Assembly: GCA_902363335.1 (NCBI GenBank)
Contig: CABIZV010000001.1
Span: 1,178,001-1,242,000, forward strand
Reading direction: 5' to 3'
DNA length: 64,000 nucleotides
DNA from: Enterobacteriaceae bacterium
GTDB lineage: Bacteria > Pseudomonadota > Gammaproteobacteria > Enterobacterales > Enterobacteriaceae
Shown here: positions 51,137 through 60,279 of the stretch, in pieces
Layout: every line of letters begins with the position of its first letter
How positions within the stretch are numbered: the stretch's first letter is position 1
Made by a program: the position numbers and the translations under genes
The notes under the pieces: model-generated
Told to the model about the DNA's origin: nothing
Database searches by the model: none
The model's input: only the letters and a program-made list of their open reading frames with translations

Positions 51137-52327
51137 ATGAGTGTACGTTTAGTGTTAGCCAAAGGGCGCGAAAAATCATTGTTGCGCCGTCATCCCTGGG
51201 TCTTTTCCGGTGCGGTAGCGCGCATGGAAGGCAAAGCCAGCCTCGGCGAGACCATTGATATTGTTGATAGCCAGGGGAAATGGCTAGCCCGCGGTGCGTA
51301 TTCTCCATCGTCGCAAATTCGTGCTCGCGTCTGGACATTTGACGCCAACGAAGCGATTGATATCGATTTCTTCGTTCGCCGTTTACAGCAGGCGCAGCAG
51401 TGGCGTGACTGGCTTGCGCAAAAAGACGGCCTCGATAGCTATCGCCTGATTGCCGGTGAATCCGACGGTCTGCCGGGCGTCACCATTGACCGATTCGGCA
51501 CTTTCCTGGTGCTCCAGTTGTTAAGCGCCGGGGCTGAATATCAGCGCGCGGCGCTGATTAGCGCTCTGCAAACGCTCTACCCGCAGTGCGCGATTTACGA
51601 TCGCAGCGATGTTGCGGTGCGTAAAAAAGAAGGTATGGAGCTGACTCAGGGCCCGGTGACCGGTGAGCTGCCGCCTGCGCTGCTGCCCATTGAAGAACAC
51701 GGCATGAAACTGCTGGTAGACATTCAGGGCGGCCATAAAACCGGCTACTACCTCGATCAGCGTGACAGCCGTCTGGCGACCCGTCGCTACGTGGAAGGCA
51801 AACGCGTGCTGAATTGCTTCTCGTACACCGGCGGTTTTGCGGTTTCCGCGCTGATGGGCGGTTGCCGCCAGGTCACCAGCGTCGATACCTCGCAGGAAGC
51901 GCTGGATATCGCGCGCCAGAACGTTGAGCTGAATAAGCTCGATCTTAGCAAAGCTGAATTTGTCCGCGATGACGTGTTCAAACTGCTGCGTAAATATCGC
52001 GATCAGGGCGAGAAATTCGATGTCATAGTGATGGATCCACCAAAGTTCGTCGAGAACAAAAGCCAGCTGATGGGCGCTTGCCGCGGTTATAAAGATATCA
52101 ACATGCTGGCTATCCAGTTGCTCAATCCAGGCGGCGTGCTGCTGACATTCTCCTGTTCTGGCCTGATGACCACCGATTTATTCCAGAAAATCATCGCTGA
52201 CGCCGCAATAGATGCTGGTCGTGATGTACAATTTATAGAGCAGTTCCGTCAGGCAGCCGATCACCCGGTGATTGCGACATACCCAGAAGGGCTATATTTG
52301 AAAGGATTTGCCTGCCGCGTCATGTAA
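51137..52327 (+). CDS. rlmI: RlmI, 23S rRNA m5C1962 methyltransferase
   Basis: A 396-residue SAM-dependent methyltransferase. Start ATG 51137 (MSVRLVLAKGREKSLLRRHP) gives the family length; earlier in-frame ATGs from 51014 lie in the untranslated region. A PUA domain (about 1-85) precedes an EEHD-like linker and the Rossmann fold (LNCFSYTGGFAVSALMGGC, DVIVMDPPKFVENK). The catalytic Cys is in LLTFSCSGLM. Methylates C1962 of 23S rRNA. Confidence 0.95.
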   Translation: MSVRLVLAKGREKSLLRRHPWVFSGAVARMEGKASLGETIDIVDSQGKWLARGAYSPSSQIRARVWTFDANEAIDIDFFVRRLQQAQQWRDWLAQKDGLDSYRLIAGESDGLPGVTIDRFGTFLVLQLLSAGAEYQRAALISALQTLYPQCAIYDRSDVAVRKKEGMELTQGPVTGELPPALLPIEEHGMKLLVDIQGGHKTGYYLDQRDSRLATRRYVEGKRVLNCFSYTGGFAVSALMGGCRQVTSVDTSQEALDIARQNVELNKLDLSKAEFVRDDVFKLLRKYRDQGEKFDVIVMDPPKFVENKSQLMGACRGYKDINMLAIQLLNPGGVLLTFSCSGLMTTDLFQKIIADAAIDAGRDVQFIEQFRQAADHPVIATYPEGLYLKGFACRVM

Positions 52328-52394
52328 CTTGAAAAGCGAAATGGTGTCTATATATCTATAGGTAGGATAAAGGCGCTATTTCCCGGGAGGAAGA

Positions 52395-52715
52395 ATGATG
52401 ATTACCAGCAAATTCGGAATTGGCCAGCAGGTGCGACACTCGTTGCTGGGCTACCTGGGCGTGGTGGTAGATATCGACCCGGTTTACTCGCTTGATGAAC
52501 CTGAACCCGACGATCTTGCGGCTAACGACGAACTCCGCGCGTTGCCCTGGTATCATGTGGTGATGGAAGATGACGAAGGCCAGCCAATGCATACTTATCT
52601 GGCCGAAGCGCAGTTAAGCAGTGAACTACGAGCCGATCATCCAGAACAACCGACTATGGATGAACTGGCCCGCACCATTCGCCGACAGCTACAGGCGCCA
52701 CGGCTGCGCAACTAA
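52395..52715 (+). CDS. hspQ: HspQ, heat-shock protein and specificity factor of Lon
   Basis: A 106-residue YccV-like protein, nearly identical to E. coli HspQ (SKFGIGQQVRHSLLGYLGVV; close LQAPRLRN). The second Met (52398) gives exactly the E. coli length and is as likely a start; GGGAGGAAGA precedes both. It binds hemimethylated DNA in E. coli and enhances Lon-dependent degradation of selected substrates. Confidence 0.94.
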   Translation: MMITSKFGIGQQVRHSLLGYLGVVVDIDPVYSLDEPEPDDLAANDELRALPWYHVVMEDDEGQPMHTYLAEAQLSSELRADHPEQPTMDELARTIRRQLQAPRLRN

Positions 52716-52723
52716 CCGCCGTT

Positions 52724-52753
52724 AAAAAAAACCCCGCGTTGCGGGGTTTTTTA
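52724..52753. terminator. Bidirectional terminator between hspQ and yccU
   Basis: ACCCCGC-GTT-GCGGGGT with an A-run before and a T-run after, between convergent genes; works for both. Confidence 0.92.
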
Positions 52754-52760
52754 TTCAGGG

Positions 52761-53174
52761 TTATTTCGCCAATCCTAACCGCGGGATCTCAATGGCCGGA
52801 CATCTGTCCATCACCACCTGCATCCCGGCATTACGCGCCAGAACAGCCGCCTGTTCATTGATAACCCCAAGCTGCAACCACAGCGTTTTCGCCCCAATGG
52901 CAACCGCCTCCTGAGCGACACCCCATGCGGCTTCTGAGTTGCGGAAAACATCGACCATATCGACTTTCTCCGGCACATCGGCAAGCGTGGCATACCCTTT
53001 TTGTCCCAACAACGTGCCGCCTGCAACCTTAGGTGAAACCGGGATCACGTGATAGCCCTGATCCAGCAGGTACTTCATCACCCGATAGCTCGGACGGTCA
53101 GGTTTGTCGCTGGCTCCCACCAGCGCAATGGTACGCGTTGTGGTCAAAATACTGGCAATCTCATTTTCTGTCAT
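52761..53174 (-). CDS. yccU: YccU, CoA-binding domain protein
   Basis: A 137-residue Rossmann-fold protein of the CoA-binding family (TIALVGASDKPDRPSYRVMK, VSPKVAGGTLLGQKGYATL, VDMVDVFRNSEAAWGVAQEA). Start at 53174 (MTENEIASIL) matches the E. coli length; an in-frame upstream ATG at 53192 is less likely. Function is not established; it may bind CoA or an acyl-CoA. Confidence 0.92.
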   Translation of the reverse strand: MTENEIASILTTTRTIALVGASDKPDRPSYRVMKYLLDQGYHVIPVSPKVAGGTLLGQKGYATLADVPEKVDMVDVFRNSEAAWGVAQEAVAIGAKTLWLQLGVINEQAAVLARNAGMQVVMDRCPAIEIPRLGLAK

Positions 53175-53307
53175 CATTATCCTCCTGGCCAATAGCTTAA
53201 GTGTATGCTAGCCGCTGATGTCGCGCGTCAAATTTTTGCCAATCAGGGCTTGCAGCCTGATTCTCTTGCAGTAATCTGTTGGGATCTCACACATTAGGGA
53301 ATGTTTT

Positions 53308-53766
53308 ATGGAACTGACTACTCGCACCCTGGCCGCGCGCAAACATATTGCGCTGGTTGCACACGATCACTGCAAAGATATGCTGATGAAATGGGTGGAG
53401 CGCCATAAGGAATGTCTGGCACAACATACGCTGTCGGCGACAGGAACTACCGGTAACCTGGTGCAACGCACCACCGGGCTTGAAGTACAGGCGCTTTTAA
53501 GCGGCCCAATGGGCGGCGACCAGCAGGTTGGCGCGCTGATTTCAGAAGGCAAAATCGACGTGCTGATCTTCTTTTGGGATCCGCTAAACGCCGTACCGCA
53601 CGATCCTGACGTTAAAGCGCTGCTGCGTCTGGCCACCGTCTGGAATATTCCGGTTGCCACTAACGCCTCTACCGCCGATTTCATCATTCAGTCGCCAAAC
53701 TTTGGTCAACCGGTTGAGATTCTGATCCCCGATTACCAGCGCTATCTGGCAGAACGTCTGAAATAA
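53308..53766 (+). CDS. mgsA: Methylglyoxal synthase
   Basis: A 152-residue enzyme that turns dihydroxyacetone phosphate into methylglyoxal and phosphate, a relief route when sugar phosphates build up. Phosphate-binding ATGTTGNLVQRTTG and catalytic-aspartate regions (SGPMGGDQQVGALISEGKID, FFWDPLNAVPHDPDV) are intact. Its substrate is also the product of the two dihydroxyacetone kinases in this window, though the genes are far apart. Confidence 0.96.
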   Translation: MELTTRTLAARKHIALVAHDHCKDMLMKWVERHKECLAQHTLSATGTTGNLVQRTTGLEVQALLSGPMGGDQQVGALISEGKIDVLIFFWDPLNAVPHDPDVKALLRLATVWNIPVATNASTADFIIQSPNFGQPVEILIPDYQRYLAERLK

Positions 53767-53778
53767 GCGAGCTAAGAA

Positions 53779-53804
53779 ACCGGAGCGCGCATAGCGGCTC
53801 CGGT
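53779..53804. terminator. Hairpin between mgsA and helD
   Basis: ACCGGAGC...GCTCCGGT forms an 8-bp stem between convergent genes; no long T-run, so strength is uncertain. Confidence 0.45.
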
Positions 53805-53809
53805 AAGCC

Positions 53810-55864
53810 TTACGGTTTACGCGCCACCGGTACCGACAACTGCTTTAGCACCTCCACAAACGATGAAGGCTGCGCCTGATTAAACATCAGCCAGACGCGA
53901 AGCTTCGCACGCGTTATCGCCACATACAGCAAACGCCGCTCTTCCGCATCCGGGAAATCTTCCGGCGCGGGCAGCAGCGCCTGCTCCATGATTGACTCGC
54001 GCGCGGGTGCCGGAAAACTATCAGTCCCTTCCTGTAGACCTAACACGATGACGTAATCTGCCTGTTGACCTTTACTGGCATGCACCGTCATAAAATCAAT
54101 ATTCAGCTTCGGCCAACGGGTCACAGCTTTTTCAAGCACAGCAGGTTTCAAATGGTGATAGCGAGCCAGCACCAGAATGCGCTGGTCCGGCGTAGCATAG
54201 CCGCTGAGCTTATCAAACAGTGCATCGAGCTTATCGTCTGCCAGTAACGTCACCGCATTCTTATCGCCCGGGGTTAAGCTATTGAGCGGTTTACTGAGCT
54301 GATGCGGGTTTTGTTGAATAAAGCGGTTAGCAATCTCACCAATACGGCCATTAAAACGGTAAGTGGTATCCAGCGCACAGCTGTCCCCTTCGCCAAAATA
54401 GTGGTTAAACGCCGTGGTCAGCGAGAGTTGCGCCCCGCTAAAGCGGTAGATGGCCTGCCAGTCATCGCCGACGGCATACAGGGAGGTATGCGAGTTCTGC
54501 TTGCGCAATGCCGCCAGAAGCGCCGCGCGTTGCGGCGAGATATCCTGGAATTCGTCCACCAGAATATATTTCCACGGGCTGATAAAACGGCCCTTCTCAA
54601 GAATAATGATCGCCTGATGAATAAGGCCGGAGAAGTCGACGGCATTCTCCTCTTTTAACGCGGTTTTCCACGCTTTGATCAGCGGTGCCATCAGCTTCAC
54701 ACGTTTGCCGAACAGGTCGCGCACTTCTTCTGGCGCACCGGCTATCATTTCCGCCTGCGTGCCACCGTGCATCCGCATCAGGCTGACCCAGCGATCCAAT
54801 CGGCTGCCCATGCGCTTAACGATTTTCTCATTTTCCCAGAAATTTTCGTCGCTCACGTCCCAACCCAGCTCTTCCTGCAACCATAGCCGCCAGCCCTTGG
54901 CCTGGGCTTTTTTCTCGCGACACTGTTGTTGCCAGCATTGGGTAAAAAGCGTGCGACGGGCGGTTGAATCGTTTTCCAGTTTGCTAACCACCGGCACTTT
55001 TTTGCTGCCCTGCTGGATGATAAACAGCGCCAGAGAGTGGAAGGTACGGGCAGTAATCGCATCAGTATGTAAGCGAGTTTGCAGGCGTTCATCCATCTCT
55101 TCCGCGGCTTTTTTGCCAAATGCCAGCAGCAGAATTTGTTCTGCTGACGCTTCGCCGCGCGCCATCAACCAGCCAGCTCGCGCCACCAGCACCGAGGTTT
55201 TACCGCTACCGGCACCGGCGAGCACCAGCAAGGAACGCTCGCCATTGACCACGGCCCGTGCCTGTGACGGATTCAGCGGCGAGGATTCGATGTGTTCGAA
55301 GAAGTCGCTGTACTGCGCAAGCATCGCGTCGGTGTAACGCTGGTTATGCTGAGCGCGGCCGCTCTCTTTATCTGCCAGCCAGGCCTTACATTGCTGCCAG
55401 GCATCGCGGCAGTTATCAAACTCATCCAAACGGCTGGTTGGCAGGGGTAACCCTTCCAGCGCCTGCACAATTTGCTGACGAATAGTCTGCGCCTGTTGGC
55501 GTGTCAGCCAATGGGTTTGCTCACGATTGCCGTTAATAATCGCCAGCTGCGCTTGTAATAGCCCGGCGGCTATTTCACTCATCTCCGCGCTCCACTGCTG
55601 CCATAGCGCCAGCAAATGACGGTGAAACCGCTGCGTCTCACCCCACTCGGTTCCATGCAGCCGCACGACTTTTTCCTCTGGCAGAACGAACTCCATCTCT
55701 CCCCACACCAGGCCACGCTTACAGTTGATACTGATTAACTGGTTGAAAGGGATGAGATATTCATGCTGCGGGCCGGAGACCTTCACGCCCGCATTGAGGA
55801 TCTCAACCCGGTCGTAAGGGTGCTGCGCCATCCGCTTGCCCAATGTCGTTGCTTTTAGTTCCAT
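53810..55864 (-). CDS. helD: DNA helicase IV
   Basis: A 684-residue superfamily 1 helicase with 3'-5' polarity. Walker A is LVLAGAGSGKTSVLVARA, Walker B is ILVDEFQDISPQR, and motifs DWQAIYRFSGA and VHASKGQQADYVIVLG follow, then LLYVAITRAK. The family N-terminal extension of about 190 residues is present. Length equals E. coli HelD. Confidence 0.95.
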   Translation of the reverse strand: MELKATTLGKRMAQHPYDRVEILNAGVKVSGPQHEYLIPFNQLISINCKRGLVWGEMEFVLPEEKVVRLHGTEWGETQRFHRHLLALWQQWSAEMSEIAAGLLQAQLAIINGNREQTHWLTRQQAQTIRQQIVQALEGLPLPTSRLDEFDNCRDAWQQCKAWLADKESGRAQHNQRYTDAMLAQYSDFFEHIESSPLNPSQARAVVNGERSLLVLAGAGSGKTSVLVARAGWLMARGEASAEQILLLAFGKKAAEEMDERLQTRLHTDAITARTFHSLALFIIQQGSKKVPVVSKLENDSTARRTLFTQCWQQQCREKKAQAKGWRLWLQEELGWDVSDENFWENEKIVKRMGSRLDRWVSLMRMHGGTQAEMIAGAPEEVRDLFGKRVKLMAPLIKAWKTALKEENAVDFSGLIHQAIIILEKGRFISPWKYILVDEFQDISPQRAALLAALRKQNSHTSLYAVGDDWQAIYRFSGAQLSLTTAFNHYFGEGDSCALDTTYRFNGRIGEIANRFIQQNPHQLSKPLNSLTPGDKNAVTLLADDKLDALFDKLSGYATPDQRILVLARYHHLKPAVLEKAVTRWPKLNIDFMTVHASKGQQADYVIVLGLQEGTDSFPAPARESIMEQALLPAPEDFPDAEERRLLYVAITRAKLRVWLMFNQAQPSSFVEVLKQLSVPVARKP

Positions 55865-55986
55865 GTCATGCAGAGTCCTGACTTTTTCGATATCTCACAG
55901 TGTAACCGCCAGAGAATAGGTGCTCCAGCCTAAAAAAACGTTACAATCACCAGGTCTTATTATTCACAGCGCTGCAGAGAGGATTT

Positions 55987-56433
55987 ATGCGTACTGTTCT
56001 GAATATTTTGAATTTTGTTTTAGGTGGTTTTCTGACAACTTTGGGTTGGCTGCTGGCGACGTTGTTCAGCGTCGTGCTGATTATCACCCTTCCCCTCACC
56101 CGTTCTTGCTGGGAAATAACCAAACTCTCATTGTTCCCCTTCGGGAACGAAGCAGTGCATGTTGACGAACTGGAACCCGGTAGCAAAAGCAGCGTGATGA
56201 ATGCTGGCGGAGCGCTGCTCAATATTGTCTGGTTTATTCTGTTTGGCTGGTGGCTGTGTCTGACGCATATTCTGGCGGGCATCGCTCAGTGCATCACTAT
56301 TATTGGCATACCGGTAGGTATTGCGAACTTTAAAATTGCGGCCATCGCGCTGTGGCCGGTCGGTCGCCGTGTCGTGCCAGTAGAGGTGGCGCGCGCTGCG
56401 CGTGAAGCCAACGCTCGCCGTCGTTTCCAGTAA
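55987..56433 (+). CDS. yccF: YccF, inner-membrane protein
   Basis: A 148-residue protein with two YccF (DUF307) units and four hydrophobic segments (MRTVLNILNFVLGGFLTTLG; NIVWFILFGWWLCLTHILAG). Each unit carries a PLTRSCWEITKLSLFPFG or VGIANFKIAAIALWPVGR core. Function unknown. It runs into yccS, whose start is 20 bp downstream of its stop. Confidence 0.94.
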   Translation: MRTVLNILNFVLGGFLTTLGWLLATLFSVVLIITLPLTRSCWEITKLSLFPFGNEAVHVDELEPGSKSSVMNAGGALLNIVWFILFGWWLCLTHILAGIAQCITIIGIPVGIANFKIAAIALWPVGRRVVPVEVARAAREANARRRFQ

Positions 56434-56452
56434 TCAGGACCCGTCACCCGAT

Positions 56453-58579
56453 ATGCTAAGCCCTTTGCTTCGCCGCTATACCTGGAATAGTACCTGGCTA
56501 TACAACGCCAGAATATTTATCGCATTAGTTGGCACTACCGCCCTGCCCTGGTGGCTGGGCGATGCCAAATTAACGATTCCCCTCACGCTCGGCGTCGTCG
56601 CCGCTGCGCTGACTGATTTAGACGATCGCCTCACCGGAAGACTGCGTAATCTGGTGATTACGCTTTTCAGCTTTTTTATCGCTTCAGCGTCAGTTGAACT
56701 GCTGTTTCCGTGGCCGTGGCTTTTCGCGCTTGGGTTAACCGTCTCGACCATCAGCTTCATTCTCCTTGGCGGTTTAGGCCAACGTTACGCCACCATCGCC
56801 TTTGGCGCGCTGCTGATTGCCATTTACACCATGCTCGGCGTCTCGCTTTACGCCCACTGGTATCAGCAACCGCTGCTGCTGATTGCTGGGGCGGTGTGGT
56901 ACAACTTGCTGACGCTCACCGGGCATCTGATTTTCCCTATCCGTCCGCTTCAGGACAATCTTGCGCGCAGCTATGAGCAGTTGGCGCACTATCTTGAGCT
57001 GAAATCGCGGCTGTTCGACCCGGATCTCGATGATGAAAATCAAGCGCCACTCTACGAACTGGCGCTGGCGAATGGTCAGCTGGTTGCCACGCTTAATCAG
57101 ACTAAAGCGTCGCTGCTCACCCGGCTGCGCGGCGATCGCGGTCAGCGCAGTACGCGACGTACGCTGCACTATTATTTTGTCGCTCAGGATATCCATGAGC
57201 GCGCCAGCTCATCGCACATCCAGTATCAGGCCCTGCGCGATCACTTTCGCTATAGCGATGTGATGTTCCGATTCCAGCGTCTGCTGTCGATGCAATCATT
57301 AGCCTGCCAGGCGTTATCCCGAGCCATACTGCTGCGTACCCCTTACCAGCACGATGCCCGTTTCGAACGCGCCTTCACCCATCTGGACGCCGCCCTTGAC
57401 CGCGTCCGCGCAAGCGGAGCCGCGCCGGAGCAGATGAAAGCGCTGGGTTTTCTACTCAATAACCTGCGCGCTATTGACGCCCAACTGGCGACCATTGAGT
57501 CCGAACAGGTGCAGTCACAAGCGAAAAGCGAAACGGAAAATCTGTTAGCGGATGACAGCATCCATGGCTTTGACGATATTCGTTCCCGCCTGAGCCGCAA
57601 TATGTCGCCCGAATCGGCGTTGTTCCGCCATGCGGTGCGCATGTCATTGGTGCTGTGTGCGGGCTATGCCTTTATTCAATTAACCGGGTTACAGCACGGT
57701 TACTGGATTTTGCTCACCAGCCTCTTCGTTTGTCAGCCCAACTATAACGCCACTCGCCACCGACTTGCGCTGCGTATTATCGGCACATTGGTCGGCGTAG
57801 CGCTCGGCCTCCCCATCCTCTGGCTGGTGCCGTCGCTTGAGGGGCAGTTGATGCTTATCGTCATTACCGGCGTGTTGTTCTTTGCTTTTCGTAACGTGCA
57901 ATACGCCCACGCCACGATGTTTATTACGCTGCTGGTGCTGCTGTGCTTTAACCTGCTCGGTGAAGGATTTGAGGTCGCGCTACCACGCGTCATTGATACG
58001 CTGATAGGCTGTGGAATCGCATGGATTGCCGTGAGCTTTATCTGGCCGGATTGGAAGTTCCGCAACCTGCCGCGGGTCCTTGAGCGTGCGGTGAATGCCA
58101 ACTGTCGATATCTGGATGCTATTCTTGAGCAGTATCACCAGGGCCGGGATAACCGGCTCGCTTACCGGATAGCGCGTCGTGATGCGCACAATAGGGATGC
58201 TGAACTCGCCTCGGTGGTATCCAATATGTCGACTGAACCCAACGTCACCGCCGAAATGCGAGAAACGGCTTTCCGTTTACTGTGCCTGAATCATACGTTA
58301 ACCAGCTATATCTCCGCGTTGGGCGCCCACCGGGAGAAATTGACTACACCAGAAATTCTGGCCCTTCTTGACGACGCGGTCTGCTATGTCGACGATGCCC
58401 TGCATCATCTGCCCTCAGATGAAGATCGGGTTTCGCAGGCACTCAACGGATTATCAGCACGAATAAACCATCTTGAGCCTCGCCAGGACAGTAAAGAGCC
58501 TCTGGTTTTGCAACAAATAGGCCTGATGATTTCGCTGTTACCGGAAATCTGTCGGCTACAAAAGCAGGTTCTGAGCTAA
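56453..58579 (+). CDS. yccS: YccS, FUSC-family inner-membrane protein
   Basis: A 708-residue protein with two blocks of about six membrane spans (about 15-170 and 395-530), each followed by a cytoplasmic helical domain, the FUSC layout of aromatic acid exporters such as AaeB. Start ATG 56453 (MLSPLLRRYTWNS) matches E. coli; the longer frame overlaps yccF. It is a few residues shorter than E. coli YccS (717), ending LLPEICRLQKQVLS. Substrate unknown. Confidence 0.94.
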   Translation: MLSPLLRRYTWNSTWLYNARIFIALVGTTALPWWLGDAKLTIPLTLGVVAAALTDLDDRLTGRLRNLVITLFSFFIASASVELLFPWPWLFALGLTVSTISFILLGGLGQRYATIAFGALLIAIYTMLGVSLYAHWYQQPLLLIAGAVWYNLLTLTGHLIFPIRPLQDNLARSYEQLAHYLELKSRLFDPDLDDENQAPLYELALANGQLVATLNQTKASLLTRLRGDRGQRSTRRTLHYYFVAQDIHERASSSHIQYQALRDHFRYSDVMFRFQRLLSMQSLACQALSRAILLRTPYQHDARFERAFTHLDAALDRVRASGAAPEQMKALGFLLNNLRAIDAQLATIESEQVQSQAKSETENLLADDSIHGFDDIRSRLSRNMSPESALFRHAVRMSLVLCAGYAFIQLTGLQHGYWILLTSLFVCQPNYNATRHRLALRIIGTLVGVALGLPILWLVPSLEGQLMLIVITGVLFFAFRNVQYAHATMFITLLVLLCFNLLGEGFEVALPRVIDTLIGCGIAWIAVSFIWPDWKFRNLPRVLERAVNANCRYLDAILEQYHQGRDNRLAYRIARRDAHNRDAELASVVSNMSTEPNVTAEMRETAFRLLCLNHTLTSYISALGAHREKLTTPEILALLDDAVCYVDDALHHLPSDEDRVSQALNGLSARINHLEPRQDSKEPLVLQQIGLMISLLPEICRLQKQVLS

Positions 58580-58588
58580 GGCCTGCAC

Positions 58589-59197
58589 TTACTTCTTGTG
58601 GGTGTAATGATGCACCCACTCCTGGAGCTCCTGACGTTTTTGCGCTGGGAGCGCCGCAGCATGTACCCCCTGAATTGCCCCTTCCAATGAATAAATCACG
58701 TTCGGGCTTATCTGTTTACGCTTTTGACGAAGTAGCAACCACGCCGATTTCGCCCCCATTTGCTGCAACGCCTGAGCGTCCTTAACCCCCGCTTCATGTA
58801 ACAAGAGTTCCATATGGAATGACAGATTAGGGAGATCCTTTAAACGCTTCGGATGTTTTTGCTGAGACTTTTCACGTCGCGCATCCTCCAGTGAATATGC
58901 GCCCAGCTGCAGCAAAACGGGCTTATTTGCCCAGAGTTCATCGTCTACGCGGAAGTACTTAAGCTGAAGTGGCCCTCCTCTTTTATGTAACATTAATAAT
59001 GGCGGTGAATGCTTGGTCTGATAAATGGCGGTTTTTTCGCACATTCTCAGATACAGTTCGCCCTCCGCCACCATGGCAAAAACCGTGTCATCCACGGCAA
59101 GGCTGTACCCTCCAAACAGCGCTCGTGACCTGACTTTCCCTAATACCGCAAAATATTCCTGGGATTGATAAATCCGTTTATATGATATTATCTTCAT
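58589..59197 (-). CDS. tfoX: Sxy/TfoX, CRP-S competence co-regulator
   Basis: A 202-residue protein with TfoX N-terminal (LGKVRSRALFGGYSLAVDDTVFAMV) and C-terminal (FHMELLLHEAGVKDAQALQQMGAKSAW) domains. With CRP it activates CRP-S promoters for DNA uptake genes. It is about seven residues shorter than E. coli Sxy. The AT-rich upstream segment toward sulA should hold its promoter. Confidence 0.94.
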   Translation of the reverse strand: MKIISYKRIYQSQEYFAVLGKVRSRALFGGYSLAVDDTVFAMVAEGELYLRMCEKTAIYQTKHSPPLLMLHKRGGPLQLKYFRVDDELWANKPVLLQLGAYSLEDARREKSQQKHPKRLKDLPNLSFHMELLLHEAGVKDAQALQQMGAKSAWLLLRQKRKQISPNVIYSLEGAIQGVHAAALPAQKRQELQEWVHHYTHKK

Positions 59198-59374
59198 GAT
59201 TAATCCTTAATAATCATGTACATGGATTCATTAAATTCGTTAACGGAACACATAATTAGCAACATAAGGAACTTCACACAGGACGGCAAGGTGAATTTCA
59301 CCTCCGAGGTAATTAGTGTGCAATTTTGCGAGTTGCTTTCAGAAAATGAGGTTGATCTTTACTATGCAGGGTAG

Positions 59375-59394
59375 TACTGTATATGCATACAGTA
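59375..59394 (+). promoter_or_regulatory. LexA box of sulA
   Basis: TACTGTATATGCATACAGTA is a near-perfect LexA operator (CTG-N10-CAG with AT-alternating core), 22 bp before the sulA start. It makes sulA an SOS gene. Confidence 0.97.
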
Positions 59395-59415
59395 ACCCAC
59401 AAGGTTGGATTAGCT

Positions 59416-59925
59416 ATGTATACTTCTGGTGTTGTTAATCGTTCTTCCGCGGCTGTCGTTAAAACGGCTTCCCATACTTTATCTCCGGTAGAGAATACGT
59501 CTGCCGCCTTAATCAGCGAAGTGCTCTACCGCGAAGACCAGCCGATGATGGCGCAAATGTTACTGCTACCATTACTCCAACAGCTGGGGCAACAATCTCG
59601 TTGGCAGCTGTGGCTCACGCCACAACAAAAACTGAGTCGCGAATGGGTGCAGTCGTCTGGCCTCCCGTTAACCAAAGTCATGCAATTGCGCCAGATGTCA
59701 TCGTGCGACATGCTTGATTCCATGGTTCGTGCTTTGCGCACCGGAAATTATAGTGTTGTTATCGGTTGGTTAACGGAAGAATTGTCATCAGAGGAGCACG
59801 CTCGTTTGTTAAGTGCGGCCGAGGAAGGTAACTCGATGGTGTTTATTATGCGACCAGTTCAGTCGACTTCTCACCCCACTGGACAATTTAATGGGCTAAA
59901 AATTCACTCAAATTTGTACCATTAA
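59416..59925 (+). CDS. sulA: SulA, SOS cell-division inhibitor
   Basis: A 169-residue FtsZ inhibitor. Start at 59416 (MYTSGVVNRSSAAVV) gives the E. coli length; an ATG in the LexA box region is rejected. The core (ISEVLYREDQPMMAQMLLLP, WQLWLTPQQKLSREWVQSSG) is conserved, and the last residues KIHSNLYH are the Lon-recognised degron. SOS-induced through the LexA box. Confidence 0.96.
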   Translation: MYTSGVVNRSSAAVVKTASHTLSPVENTSAALISEVLYREDQPMMAQMLLLPLLQQLGQQSRWQLWLTPQQKLSREWVQSSGLPLTKVMQLRQMSSCDMLDSMVRALRTGNYSVVIGWLTEELSSEEHARLLSAAEEGNSMVFIMRPVQSTSHPTGQFNGLKIHSNLYH

Positions 59926-60279
59926 TCAAAAATAGGATTTTTCTGAGTAATTTTTTTGAAACTTTTTTATCCCTAAGATTTACCGGCTCATTTTGCGCAG
60001 AAGGCTTGTCTGGTGCGGTTTTCAGTATTTTTCACTGTTTAATTTTTCAACATAAATGTTAAATATTGCGTATACAACTCTTTTTTTTTCATAAGCCTGA
60101 CGGAGTTCACACTTGTAAGTTTCGAACGACGTTGTAGACTTTACATCGCCAGGGGTGCCCAGCTTATACCGCAGATATCTGCTAAGTAATTCACTAAGCC
60201 ACGCCCCCGGTGGAAGGATTTAACCGTGAGTCTACTTAGAACTTCATGGCAAATTTTGGATGATAACGAGGCGCAAAAA
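59926..60279 (+). promoter_or_regulatory. ompA promoter and long structured 5' leader
   Basis: No gene lies between sulA and ompA. The sequence from about 60148 (GCCAGGGGTG) to the ompA start closely follows the E. coli ompA untranslated leader of about 133 bases, known for its stem-loops that stabilise the mRNA and for MicA pairing around the ribosome site (ACGAGGCGCAAAAAATG). Confidence 0.8.
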